Source of the DNA: CAYNTH01 sp964427055
Lineage (GTDB): Archaea > Aenigmatarchaeota > Aenigmatarchaeia > CG10238-14 > SCSR01
Assembly (NCBI GenBank): GCA_964427055.1
Contig: CAYRSQ010000020.1
Location: forward strand, 1-13,807
Direction: 5' to 3'
DNA length: 13,807 bases
Shown: positions 1 to 7,951 of the stretch, piece after piece
How positions within the stretch are numbered: position 1 is the stretch's first letter
How the letters are laid out: every line of letters begins with the position of its first letter
Notes under the pieces: model-generated
The model's database searches: none
Seen by the model: only the letters and a program-made list of their open reading frames with translations
Told to the model about the DNA's origin: nothing
Translations under genes and position numbers: made by a program

Positions 1-26
1 CGCTTTGAGCGGTTCACATTATCAAG

Positions 27-58
27 CCTCCGGCTTTGCCGGAGGTCATGACTTTTTT
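27..58 (+). terminator. Intrinsic terminator of an upstream gene
   Basis: A perfect 8-bp stem, CCTCCGGC (27-34) and GCCGGAGG (38-45), closes a TTT loop. A T6 run follows at 53-58 after a 7-base gap. The G+C-rich stem and T run indicate rho-independent termination of a gene that ends before the window. The gap before the T run is longer than ideal, so it could instead be a 3'-end stabilising hairpin. Confidence 0.55.
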
Positions 59-60
59 CC

Positions 61-90
61 TTGACACGCTGCTTGGCATGCTGCTAGAAA
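61..90 (+). promoter_or_regulatory. Possible sigma-70 promoter of the ABC transporter operon
   Basis: A perfect TTGACA (61-66) is followed after 18 bp by TAGAAA (85-90), which matches 4 of 6 bases of the -10 consensus. It lies just after a terminator and about 90 bp before the first ABC gene, where a promoter is expected. The -10 is weak, so the exact site is uncertain. A sigma-54 reading of TTGGCATGC was checked and the GG to GC spacing does not fit. Confidence 0.35.
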
Positions 91-177
91 TATTACGTAT
101 GTTTTACTTGGGAGTCGTGCAGTGTTTTTTTATAGATTTTTTACCAGAATAAAAACGGTACAAAGGGGGAAGAAAAA

Positions 178-1407
178 ATGAGAAAAAAGCATTACTTATT
201 TAGCCTAATTTTAGGTATTAGCCTTGGTATGTTAGTGATTATAGGACATTGTCCGGAAGCTTACGCAGAGAATGTAATTAAGATTGGTCATATTAATCCT
301 CTTACAGGCCCAGCAGCTGGCTGGGGGATGAATATTGCCAGAGGTATGGACTGTCTTGCGGAGTACTACAATGACAACGGTGGAATAAAAGTGGGCGGTG
401 TTACCTGGAAAATCAAGATGCTCCATGAAGACAATAAGTATGTAGGTGAGGTAGGACGTGCGGCAGGTGAAAAGCTGATAAACAAAGATAAGGTTAAAGC
501 AATATTAGGTGATTTTGCCGGGGGTTCTCTCCTTGGATATAGACAGTTGGCTCATAATAAGAAAGTTTTTGTTTTTATGGGTAGCGCCGGATCCGAGAAA
601 AAATTGCTCAACCCCAATTATCCTTATCTTTTTCAAGGTGCCCAGACGCAAGGCCAGAAGTTTCTTGTTTTAGATATCGCTATGGACACTTTGAAAAAGA
701 GAGGGGCAAAGCTTGAAAGAGCCGCAAGTATTGATCCAGATAACGCGACCGGAAGGGATGTTGCTGAAGCTTTTATTAGTAAAAAAGCCCCTCAATATCA
801 AATGAAGGTGGTAGCTAATTTACTTTATCCAATAGGGACAAAAGACTTTTACCCATTTTGTACCAAAATAATGGCTGGGAAGCCAGACATAATTGAGATG
901 GGTGCAGCCGGTCCTGGGGATCAAGGTGCGATAAGAAAGGCGCTATATGAGCTTGGATATAGGGGCTACTCTGTTAGTTCGGGTTCCCTAGTAAATGCTA
1001 CCGGCCTGATCAAAATTGCTGGGCGGGAAGCGGTTCAAGGACATATTGCTCCATATGAGTTTATATCTTGCCCTGCAATTAAACCCAATCAACGGGAAAT
1101 CATGAAAATTATACAAAATAAATGGCAAGAAAAATGGCCTGATGCTCCATTTGAACCTATAGGTTGGCGTTATGCCTGCCTTCTTCAAATATTGGTTCAA
1201 GCTTACGAAAAGGCAGGAACATTTTCTCCGGATGTTGTAAAGAAAATTTTGGAAGAGGGAACTTTTGATACCATCTTGGGTGATTGTCGTTTCACCGGAG
1301 AAAAGACCTTTGGCATAGCTCATGTTGCCAATCTAATTACAATTGCGGGAATTATTGATGGGGATGAAGTTAAATATTTAGGTTATTCCAGGCTTACCTA
1401 CGAATAG
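178..1407 (+). CDS. ABC transporter substrate-binding protein, branched-chain amino acid / carboxylate type (Peripla_BP_6)
   Basis: Periplasmic receptor that would capture the substrate and deliver it to the LivHM permease. The 409-residue protein starts with a signal peptide: charged MRKKH, a hydrophobic stretch at about 8-23, and a likely signal peptidase I site after AYA (28-30). There is no lipobox cysteine, since the Cys at 25 is preceded by His, so it should be soluble in a periplasm. Mature residues 34-50 (IKIGHINPLTGPAAGWG) are the hallmark opening of the LivJ/LivK family, followed by the two-lobed type I fold. The start is supported by AGGGGGA about 8 bases upstream. The first ABC gene is separated from livH by 362 bp. 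The family binds Leu/Ile/Val, amides, urea or aromatic and aliphatic carboxylates. The next-door CoA ligase suggests a carboxylate, but the ligand is not readable from sequence. Confidence 0.9.
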   Translation: MRKKHYLFSLILGISLGMLVIIGHCPEAYAENVIKIGHINPLTGPAAGWGMNIARGMDCLAEYYNDNGGIKVGGVTWKIKMLHEDNKYVGEVGRAAGEKLINKDKVKAILGDFAGGSLLGYRQLAHNKKVFVFMGSAGSEKKLLNPNYPYLFQGAQTQGQKFLVLDIAMDTLKKRGAKLERAASIDPDNATGRDVAEAFISKKAPQYQMKVVANLLYPIGTKDFYPFCTKIMAGKPDIIEMGAAGPGDQGAIRKALYELGYRGYSVSSGSLVNATGLIKIAGREAVQGHIAPYEFISCPAIKPNQREIMKIIQNKWQEKWPDAPFEPIGWRYACLLQILVQAYEKAGTFSPDVVKKILEEGTFDTILGDCRFTGEKTFGIAHVANLITIAGIIDGDEVKYLGYSRLTYE

Positions 1408-1450
1408 CAAGAAAAACACAAACTGGATTACCCTCAAGGGTGTGCGTTGA

Positions 1451-1635
1451 GCTCGGGTTGTTTACAGTTTGTCGGGATTGCTTTTTCATCGGATGAGAGG
1501 GGATACGCACAGGGGTAGCTGTAATGTTTTATCAGTTGCTCCAATAGGTTAGGCCCCACAAAGGAATAGTCGAATTTACCCTGGAGGATAAACTGTCTCA
1601 ATCTTTTTATCCCGACAAACTGTAGACAACGCTCG
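1451..1635. mobile_element. MITE-like element with terminal inverted repeats and a flanking 5-bp direct repeat
   Basis: Positions 1457-1478 and 1609-1630 are 22-base inverted repeats matching at 21 of 22 positions; the mismatch is at 1462. The shared core is TACAGTTTGTCGGGAT. The 174-bp unit they bound has no meaningful reading frame. GCTCG occurs just outside the left end (1451-1455, with one extra G) and directly at the right end (1631-1635), as expected of a 5-bp target duplication. It splits the binding-protein gene from livH. The parent transposase family is not recognised. The alternative is a long-range RNA stem in the operon transcript. Confidence 0.5.
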
Positions 1636-1647
1636 ATTTTCTGACAT

Positions 1648-1663
1648 TTCGCCTAAAGGCGAA
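1648..1663 (+). repeat. Small hairpin in the binding protein-livH spacer
   Basis: TTCGCC (1648-1653) and GGCGAA (1658-1663) form a 6-bp stem around TAAA. No T run follows, so it is not a convincing terminator. With the long inverted repeat before it, it could lower expression of the membrane genes relative to the binding protein. Confidence 0.3.
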
Positions 1664-1769
1664 GGGTTTCAACCATCCCCCACAGGGACACAATCAATTT
1701 GCTGGCGGGAAAGGATTTTTTTCGGCGAGGAGCCTTAAGCAATTTTTTCCCCTAAACAGGGAGTAAGAG

Positions 1770-2633
1770 ATGATAGCCCAGACTTTGGTGAATGGCGTAG
1801 TGATCGGGTTAATGTACGTTTTGATTGCTTCAGGTTTAACATTAGTATTTGGCATCCTACGTATTGTTAATTTTGCACATGGCCAGCTTTACATGTCGGG
1901 GGCTTTCATTTTTTATCTACTCCTCGACACGGCTGGGCTTAATTTTCTTGTGGCATTTGTTATTTCTACAACAGCTATAGGTATCCTTGGTTTGTGCATA
2001 GAAAGAGGGCTTTTTCGTCCTCTTGAGGGAAAACCATTAGTCGGAATTATAGGGACAACCTTAGGTCTGATGATGCTTATTGAAGGTGTTGCAGAACTCA
2101 TCTTTGGACCAGATGATAGGCAGGTAAGCAGTGTTTTTGAAGGAATTTTGAGGGTTGGTTCAGCAATCTTACCTGTTGAAAGATTAGTAATGATAGTAAT
2201 GTCAGCCGTTGTCATGTTTATACTATATTGGTGGATTCAAAGAACGAAATCAGGAAAAGCAACCCGGGCAATTTCACAAGATGAATATGCCGCAAGCCTT
2301 GTGGGGATTAAAAAAGTACGATATTCTTTACTGGTTATGGGTGTGGGCTCCGCGTTGGCAGGAGCAGCAGGTGCGATTATCGGTCCTATCTTTTTTATTA
2401 ACCCCTATATGGGAGGCGTACCCTTGATTAAAGCACTTATTGTTATCACATTGGGAGGCATGGGGAGCATACTCGGTGCAACTTTAGGAGGTCTTATTTT
2501 AGGAATTGTGGAAACACTTACTTACACCTACCTCGGAGGAATAGCAGAAATAGTAGGGTTTTTAGTCATAATTGTCCTACTCATTGTCCGTCCTCAAGGG
2601 CTATTTGGGGAGCCTTTTGAATTTGCTGAATAA
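1770..2633 (+). CDS. livH: Branched-chain-type ABC transporter permease LivH
   Basis: One of two inner-membrane channel subunits of the importer; it pairs with LivM. The 287-residue length is typical. Residues 21-40 (SGLTLVFGILRIVNFAHGQL) are the LivH signature. About eight hydrophobic segments follow. The cytoplasmic EAA-like coupling loop that docks on the ATPase lies around 168-182 (AISQDEYAASLVGI), and the C-terminus ends in RPQGLFG (274-280). The start follows a GGGAG ribosome site (1759-1763). livM begins 22 bp after its stop, so the two are co-transcribed. Substrate specificity is set by the binding protein, so the liv name describes the family and not proof of leucine transport. Confidence 0.92.
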   Translation: MIAQTLVNGVVIGLMYVLIASGLTLVFGILRIVNFAHGQLYMSGAFIFYLLLDTAGLNFLVAFVISTTAIGILGLCIERGLFRPLEGKPLVGIIGTTLGLMMLIEGVAELIFGPDDRQVSSVFEGILRVGSAILPVERLVMIVMSAVVMFILYWWIQRTKSGKATRAISQDEYAASLVGIKKVRYSLLVMGVGSALAGAAGAIIGPIFFINPYMGGVPLIKALIVITLGGMGSILGATLGGLILGIVETLTYTYLGGIAEIVGFLVIIVLLIVRPQGLFGEPFEFAE

Positions 2634-2655
2634 ATAAGACTAACAAGGTTATATA

Positions 2656-3618
2656 ATGAGAAGAAAAGCTGGTTTTGTCGCATTAGGAATACTCGTTCTT
2701 ATCATACCGTATCTGGTCAGAAATGATTATTACATGCATATTATTCTTTTATCAGGAATCTATTCTATCCTGTGTATGGGCTGGGTCCTAATTTTAAGAG
2801 CGGGTCAATTTAGCATGGGTCAAGCTGCTTTTCTTGCTATAGGGGCGTACACATCAGCAGTACTGACGATGAAATTCTCCATATCACCTTGGTTGGCTTT
2901 GCTGGCAGCAGGAATAAGCACGGCAATTGTTGCATTTTTTCTTGGTCGGATCGTTTTAAGGATACGCGGGCTGTACTTTGCAGTCATAACCCTTGCTTTT
3001 AATGGAGTAGTGCAGCTAATACCTGCAAATTCAAATTATTTGGGTGGTTGGGTTGGATTGGCACCTATTCCCCCATTTGCTTTAGGAGGCCTCGAATTTA
3101 TTAATAAAAGCAACTGGTATTACCTCATCTTAGCCTTGGTTTCTTTGAATGCCTTAGTTACTTGGAGAATTGAAAATAGTAAACTTGGAAGATATTTTAA
3201 GGCAACTTCAAATGACAACTTAGCGCAGAGTATTGGAATAAACACCGTGGGATATAGGATACTGGCTTTTGTAATTGCATGCTTTTTTGCTGGATTAGCG
3301 GGTGGAGTTTTGGCCCCTTACCTGAATTATGTTTCTCCAAACGATTTTCCTGTTTGGAAATCCATCCAGGTCCAAATTCAATCTACAATCGGCGGAACAG
3401 GTACGCTCGTTACTGGTCCGATTATAGGAGCTTTTACATTAGTTACTCTAGGAGAGTTTTTTCGCGCCTATGCCAAGGCACTGGAACCCATCCTCAATGG
3501 GCTTATTTTGTTATTTGTAATTTTTCTTTTGCCTGACGGCTTGGTAAGCCTTCCAAAGGTATTAAAAAAAAGAATAAGAAAACAACGAAATAGGGACGAG
3601 TGTCAAGAAAATGACTAA
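2656..3618 (+). CDS. livM: Branched-chain-type ABC transporter permease LivM
   Basis: Second channel subunit, 320 residues and about eight to ten membrane segments. Recognisable LivM elements in order are GQFSMGQAAF (50-59), IRGLYFAVITLAF (103-115), the coupling loop ATSNDNLAQSIGI (183-195) and the terminal PDGL (293-296). The tail from 301 on is highly basic and then acidic, and is cytoplasmic. Only a weak AAGG precedes the start, consistent with translation depending partly on livH upstream. Its last eight bases overlap the start of livG, a usual sign of translational coupling in this operon type. Confidence 0.92.
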   Translation: MRRKAGFVALGILVLIIPYLVRNDYYMHIILLSGIYSILCMGWVLILRAGQFSMGQAAFLAIGAYTSAVLTMKFSISPWLALLAAGISTAIVAFFLGRIVLRIRGLYFAVITLAFNGVVQLIPANSNYLGGWVGLAPIPPFALGGLEFINKSNWYYLILALVSLNALVTWRIENSKLGRYFKATSNDNLAQSIGINTVGYRILAFVIACFFAGLAGGVLAPYLNYVSPNDFPVWKSIQVQIQSTIGGTGTLVTGPIIGAFTLVTLGEFFRAYAKALEPILNGLILLFVIFLLPDGLVSLPKVLKKRIRKQRNRDECQEND

Positions 3619-4396
3619 AAATTTACGAATGAGTCCGCTGTTGGAACTGAAAGAAGTAAGCAGAAAGTTTGGAGGCTTGAAAGCAGTAGATAATGTAAGT
3701 TTTAATGTCGAAGATGATGAAATACTAGGCATTATTGGTCCTAATGGAGCCGGAAAAACCACACTGTTTAATCTCCTCAGCGGTTTTCTTAAACTTTCGC
3801 ATGGGGAAATAATATATCAAGGTAAAAGCATTAAAGGTCTCAAACCTTACGCTATTGCCAAAAAAGGGATCGTTCGAACTTTCCAACAAAATAACTTGTA
3901 CCAAGGGGAAACTGTGCTATCAAACGTAATGCTAGCTTGCCGACTCCAAGATAGAGTTGGATTTTGGGGGACATTGTTTAATTTATATAGCTATAGAAGA
4001 GAGGAAGAAGAGAAGAAAAAAAGAGCGATGGAAATCATTAGCCTCATCGGCCTCCAAAATAATATGAACAATTTGGCAGGTGCTTTATCCCACGGGCAGG
4101 CACGACTACTTGGAATAGCTATGGCCTTAGCCTGTAATCCCACGGTGCTTTTATTAGATGAACCAGCATCCGGCCTAGGGCTTGAGGAAATGCATATGCT
4201 CATGAACAGGATCCGAGAAATAAAAGAAAAGGGGATCACCGTCGTGCTTGTTGAGCATGAGATGAGAATGGTTATGAAACTTTGCGATCGTCTGATTGTG
4301 TTGAACTTTGGTAGGAAAACGGCCCAAGGCACCCCTGAAGAAATTAAAGGAAACAAGGAAGTGATTGAAGCTTATCTCGGTGAGGAACAAAAATAA
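3611..4396 (+). CDS. livG: ABC transporter ATP-binding protein LivG
   Basis: Cytoplasmic ATPase that energises the importer as a partner of LivF. The 261 residues contain Walker A GPNGAGKT (43-50), a Q-loop glutamine near 92 (RTFQQ), signature LSHGQ (159-163), Walker B VLLLDEP (179-185) and the switch histidine 216 (VEHEM). The usual LivG signature is LSYGQ; the His here is a mild variant. The C-terminus ending IEAYLGEEQK matches the family. The start at 3611 overlaps livM by 8 bp; an in-frame ATG at 3629 is possible but has no better ribosome site. One base separates its stop from the livF start. Confidence 0.93.
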   Translation: MTKNLRMSPLLELKEVSRKFGGLKAVDNVSFNVEDDEILGIIGPNGAGKTTLFNLLSGFLKLSHGEIIYQGKSIKGLKPYAIAKKGIVRTFQQNNLYQGETVLSNVMLACRLQDRVGFWGTLFNLYSYRREEEEKKKRAMEIISLIGLQNNMNNLAGALSHGQARLLGIAMALACNPTVLLLDEPASGLGLEEMHMLMNRIREIKEKGITVVLVEHEMRMVMKLCDRLIVLNFGRKTAQGTPEEIKGNKEVIEAYLGEEQK

Positions 4397-4397
4397 A

Positions 4398-5108
4398 ATG
4401 ATGCTGGAAGTAAAAAACATCCATTTTAGCTATAATGGGCTTGAGGCTTTAAAAGGTGTTTCACTTACCGTAGAAGAAGGATCCGTTGTCACAATTATTG
4501 GTCCCAATGGAGCAGGTAAGAGCACCACGATGAAAGCCATATGTGGTGTGAAAGGTCTAACAGAAGGTGAAATATGGTTCCAGAATAGAAGAGTCGATGG
4601 TCTTGCTACTGAAGAAATAGTAGGTTTGGGTATTACTCAAGTTCCGGAGGGTAGGAGAATATTTCCTCATATGAACGTTTTAGAAAATTTGGAAATGGGA
4701 GCCTATTCCCTAAAAAGCAAAACAATAGTCCAGACAAACCTAGACAAGGTTTTCAAGATTTTTCCGATATTGCAGGAAAGACGAAATCAGACAGGGGGAA
4801 GCATGAGCGGCGGGGAACAGCAGATGTTGGCAATTGCGCGAGCACTGATGAGTAACCCTAAATTAATCTTGATGGATGAACCCACATTAGGTTTGAGTCC
4901 TATCATGTGCCAAAGCTTAGCTGACATAATCGTTAGGTTAAATAAGGAACAGGGAATGACCATCCTTTTAGTTGAGCAAAATGCCAGAATGGCATTGGGC
5001 TTGGCTACATGGGGTTATGTTTTGGAGGGAGGTAAGATTGCATTAGCGGATACTTCTGAAAACTTAAAGAAAAATGAAAAGGTAACCCAAGTTTATTTAG
5101 GGCAATAA
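4398..5108 (+). CDS. livF: ABC transporter ATP-binding protein LivF
   Basis: Second ATPase of the importer, 236 residues from the chosen start. Walker A GPNGAGKST is at 35-43, signature MSGGE at 136-140, and Walker B LILMDEP at 156-162. The switch position reads VEQN, with Gln in place of His, as is normal for LivF proteins. The frame stays open back to a TTG at 4365, but that would bury the start inside livG with no ribosome site. ATG 4398 is preceded by TGAGGA (4381-4386) and gives the normal LivF N-terminus MMLEVKNIHFSYNG. It is the last gene of the ABC operon; no clear terminator follows. Confidence 0.93.
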   Translation: MMLEVKNIHFSYNGLEALKGVSLTVEEGSVVTIIGPNGAGKSTTMKAICGVKGLTEGEIWFQNRRVDGLATEEIVGLGITQVPEGRRIFPHMNVLENLEMGAYSLKSKTIVQTNLDKVFKIFPILQERRNQTGGSMSGGEQQMLAIARALMSNPKLILMDEPTLGLSPIMCQSLADIIVRLNKEQGMTILLVEQNARMALGLATWGYVLEGGKIALADTSENLKKNEKVTQVYLGQ

Positions 5109-6215
5109 ACAGCTTTTTCATAATGACAAATTCTGCGTTTTTTGACTGCGTTAGAAGACGTTACCGCTGTGCCAATCTAAAAGAGACACATCCCGTCTGA
5201 GAATAATGAAAGATATATATTGAATACAAGCGACTGAGAAAACTATAATACTTTGCTAACACTGGATAGGTGGATTAAGGTGCATGTTAGATGGCCATAA
5301 AGAGTTAAGAGGAAAGTGTCAACGAACATGAGAGGGAGTCACAATTTGGCATTTAAAGCGAAAACAGCTTTTAGAATTGTTTGACGTTCTTTGATAGTCT
5401 TGTTCAGTCTGTCCATAACTAGCATCTGCTGAGTTTAGAAATCCAATGAGGGAGTAGTAGTGTTCAATATTATCCTAGCAGAACAAATGCTGGCAAAATG
5501 AACGTGCATCTTGCTGATAACAGAACCGCCCCGAAAATTCCAGTTGCTCTAAGGGCTTTTCCCATTTCCTTAAGTCATTTTGAAGGGTAAACCAATGCCG
5601 AATGCTTTTCCCCATTTCCCCTGCTCCTTCCAGCCCTCTATTTTAGAGTCTAAATTTTTGGGCGGGAAGTGTCTCATTTACATTGTCACAAAGGTCATGG
5701 CCGAGCTTTCCAGCGAGTAAGGAGCGGGTGCATCCTAGTCAAATTATCAAAATAAGCTGCACTTTCGTCAACGTAGACAGAAGCTTTTTGATAAGTTGTC
5801 ACGTTTGTTATCCTTTCCGCCGACCAAAAATGATAAAAAGACAAGAGGAGGCGACAGCGGAATTTTACCATCTCTATAGGCCAACTTGAGGTGGCTCTTG
5901 GCAACTATCTGAGATTTCGGGATAAGGTCTCAGCAACATCTAATTGGCAAGCGGAGGCTGTGAAGGAAAAGGCTTGCTATCTGGTTTAGTATTCGATACC
6001 GATGAGAATGTAATGCAGCATGATTTTAGTTGCTATGCGTGAAAAGCGGCTTTCAATAAAAATGTGCTATATGGTAGTGAGGTTTTCCAATAATCGTTAA
6101 AAGGTTATTCCCACTATGTACTTGGGCCAGTAGCGATCGGGGACAACCCAAGCCAAAGAAAGAACATAGCCATAGCCATAAGAAACAGCAAAGCAAAAAG
6201 TTAGGAGTGGCCAAC
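5109..6215. other. 1.1-kb spacer with no intact gene, probably decayed sequence
   Basis: No reading frame here combines a ribosome site, a recognisable family and a plausible length. Stops and frameshifts are dense on both strands. The stretch contains a decayed - strand frame (5319-5904) and, nearer the 3' end, the leader region of a broken IS110-type element. A short + strand frame around 5845-5990 reads QLEVALGNYLRFRDKV and similar protein-like sequence but has no start and is not recognised. No intrinsic terminator is visible after livF. Confidence 0.5.
5319..5904 (-). pseudogene. Possible decayed coding sequence, family not recognised
   Basis: On the - strand a 69-codon frame (5904-5695) appears to continue, after a frameshift near 5700, into a frame running to 5319 that has only two internal stops (TAA at 5643-5645, TAG at 5475-5477) before its final TGA. 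The conceptual product has protein-like stretches such as HPLLAGKLGHDLCDN and FTLQNDLRKWEKPLEQLEF. No domain or motif is recognisable and no ribosome site precedes it. It may be the relic of a transposase or of another lost gene, or a chance open frame. Confidence 0.25.
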
Positions 6216-6357
6216 GTGAAAACGATGGTAGTGGCCATAGATATAGGTAAGACGATTCATTATGGATATTGCCGCGGGGGCGGATAGCCAAAACAAAAGC
6301 CATTCCCTTTTTCATAATGCTAAAAAAGTTATGAATATTTTGTCGGACAGCGTATTT
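6216..6357 (+). pseudogene. Broken N-terminus of an IS110-family transposase
   Basis: From GTG 6216 (or ATG 6225) the frame reads MVVAIDIGKTIHYGYCR, the typical start of IS110-family DEDD recombinases, whose first catalytic Asp sits in the GxDxGK-like motif. It ends at TAG 6285-6287. The neighbouring frame then continues with KSHSLFHNAKKVMNIL, which fits the family pattern of a Phe and His/Asn-Asn before a Lys/Arg helix. One frameshift near 6276-6284 therefore separates two collinear pieces. Everything downstream of about residue 45 is missing, replaced by the 5' region of the CoA ligase gene. The element must be inactive. Confidence 0.5.
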
Positions 6358-6395
6358 TTGAATTCTCTCAACTTATATAATCGCAAGGAGATATT

Positions 6396-7919
6396 ATGTT
6401 AGTAAAGGATTTGTTTCAAAAGCAGGTTTTGAAAACACCTGACGAAGTGGCCTTGGTATTTCAGGAAGAAGAGTTAACTTGGCGGCAAATCGATTCCTTG
6501 AGCAATCGATTTGCCCATGGGATACTTGAACTGGGCATTAACAAAGGAGACAGAGTTGCTGCTTTGCTTACCAACTCTCCCGAGTTTGTCATAACGTATC
6601 TTGCCATTCTAAAAAGCGGAGGGATATTTGTTCCTTTGAACTTCCAACTGACAGCTGCTAACATTGGATACGCTCTCAATCACTCGGAGTCAAGGATTTT
6701 GGTTTGTTCTGATGAGTTTATCCCTACTATTCAAAAAATTTTGCCGAAGCTGAACACAATTCATCGGATAGTTACTGTTGGAGAACAAAGATCGCAGAAT
6801 GAGACGCTTTCTTTTCAGGATACCCTATATAGAGGAAAGGACTCAGAGTTTTCGATCGATCTCAATGATGATGATGATTCTGTTTTCCTTTACACAGCCG
6901 GAACAACTGGGGACCCGAAAGCTGTTGTTCATACCCAGTTTAGTTGCGGTTTTGTGGCACAGCATTGGGCCAGAGTGTTTCACATGGAGGCAGGGAAATC
7001 AACACTGTTGGTACTCCCTCTTTTCCACTCTTTTGCTGCTCATTGCATAACCTTACCTGCTTTAGTTTCAGGAACCCTAAACATATTAATGGGGAAATAT
7101 CGAACACAATCGATTTTAGAAGCTATACAGAGATACCATGTAAATATCTTAGCCTTGGTACCAGCGATGGCCACCATGATGATTAACCACGAGGATTTTG
7201 CCAAATACGACTTATCCAGCCTAGAGATTGTACTTATTGGAGGCGCCATTGTTCCTTTCGAATTGCTCAAGAAATGGCGCGAGGCGTTCCCCAATCTAGA
7301 ACTTGTAAATGCTTACGGACAGACGGAGAGCTGCCCATGTTGCACCGGTCTCTGGGACGTGGATATCTTAAAAAAGCCACGTTCAGTTGGGAAGCCATGG
7401 GATGTGGTAAAATTAAAAATTATTGATGATGAAGGACATGAGCATACTGCTGGAAATACCGGTGAAATCGTTTATCAGGTGCCTTCAGTAATGAAAGAAT
7501 ACTACAAGGCTCCTGAATTAACAGCCCAAACCGTACAGAATGGATGGCTTTTCAGTGGGGACTTGGGATACGTAGATGCAGACGGTTACGTGTATATTGT
7601 AGACCGGAAAAAAGATATCATAATCAGGGGTGGGGAGAATATTTCTTCTATGGAGGTGGAGGAAGTCTTACATAAGCATCCCGCTGTATTGGAAGCAAGT
7701 ATTATTGGTGCTCCAGACAAGATTTTGGGAGAGACAGTTATGGCGGTTGTCGTCCGGAAGCGAGGAAGTACCGTTTCTCCAAAAGAGATTATTGAGTTTT
7801 GTAAACTGGAATTGGAGAGCTTCAAAGTCCCTACCAGATTGGAATTCTTGGATGAACTGCCTCGTAATCCGGGAGGGAAAGTTCTCAAACGGGTACTTAA
7901 GACAAAGTACTTTGGATAG
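6396..7919 (+). CDS. AMP-forming acyl-CoA ligase (class I adenylate-forming, FadD-like)
   Basis: Activates a carboxylic acid to its CoA thioester through an acyl-AMP intermediate, using ATP and releasing AMP and PPi; cytoplasmic. The 507-residue protein has the full core set: the phosphate loop YTAGTTGDPKAV (166-177), YGQTES (307-312), GDL (388-390) ahead of the hinge DRKKD (403-407), RGGENISSMEVEE (411-423), and the catalytic lysine K495 in PRNPGGKVLKR. A strong AAGGAG (6385-6390) sets the start. The acyl-CoA dehydrogenase begins 32 bp downstream, so the pair is probably one operon. Chain length or ring preference cannot be read. Relatives include medium/long-chain, cyclohexanecarboxylate and methylmercaptopropionate ligases. 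Confidence 0.9.
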   Translation: MLVKDLFQKQVLKTPDEVALVFQEEELTWRQIDSLSNRFAHGILELGINKGDRVAALLTNSPEFVITYLAILKSGGIFVPLNFQLTAANIGYALNHSESRILVCSDEFIPTIQKILPKLNTIHRIVTVGEQRSQNETLSFQDTLYRGKDSEFSIDLNDDDDSVFLYTAGTTGDPKAVVHTQFSCGFVAQHWARVFHMEAGKSTLLVLPLFHSFAAHCITLPALVSGTLNILMGKYRTQSILEAIQRYHVNILALVPAMATMMINHEDFAKYDLSSLEIVLIGGAIVPFELLKKWREAFPNLELVNAYGQTESCPCCTGLWDVDILKKPRSVGKPWDVVKLKIIDDEGHEHTAGNTGEIVYQVPSVMKEYYKAPELTAQTVQNGWLFSGDLGYVDADGYVYIVDRKKDIIIRGGENISSMEVEEVLHKHPAVLEASIIGAPDKILGETVMAVVVRKRGSTVSPKEIIEFCKLELESFKVPTRLEFLDELPRNPGGKVLKRVLKTKYFG

Positions 7920-7951
7920 AGCAACCCTTTATGAGAAAGGAGAAATCGAAA

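Noticed and set aside
159..163. LivG signature LSHGQ (residues 159-163) as a sign of inactivation
   Set aside because: The residue varies in LivG proteins (LSYGQ is common) and Walker A, Walker B and the switch His are intact.
4365..4397. Upstream TTG start for livF
   Set aside because: It lies within livG without a ribosome site; ATG 4398 gives the family-typical N-terminus.
6053..6315. Two overlapping - strand open frames before the CoA ligase
   Set aside because: They are antisense to the IS110-like coding relic, with no ribosome site or recognisable product.
6376..6381. Perfect TATAAT just before the CoA ligase gene
   Set aside because: No -35 at 16-18 bp, and transcription from it would start inside the AAGGAG ribosome site.
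7931..7951. Upstream ATG for the acyl-CoA dehydrogenase
   Set aside because: The best ribosome site (AAAGGAGA) lies inside this extension and is correctly spaced for ATG 7952.
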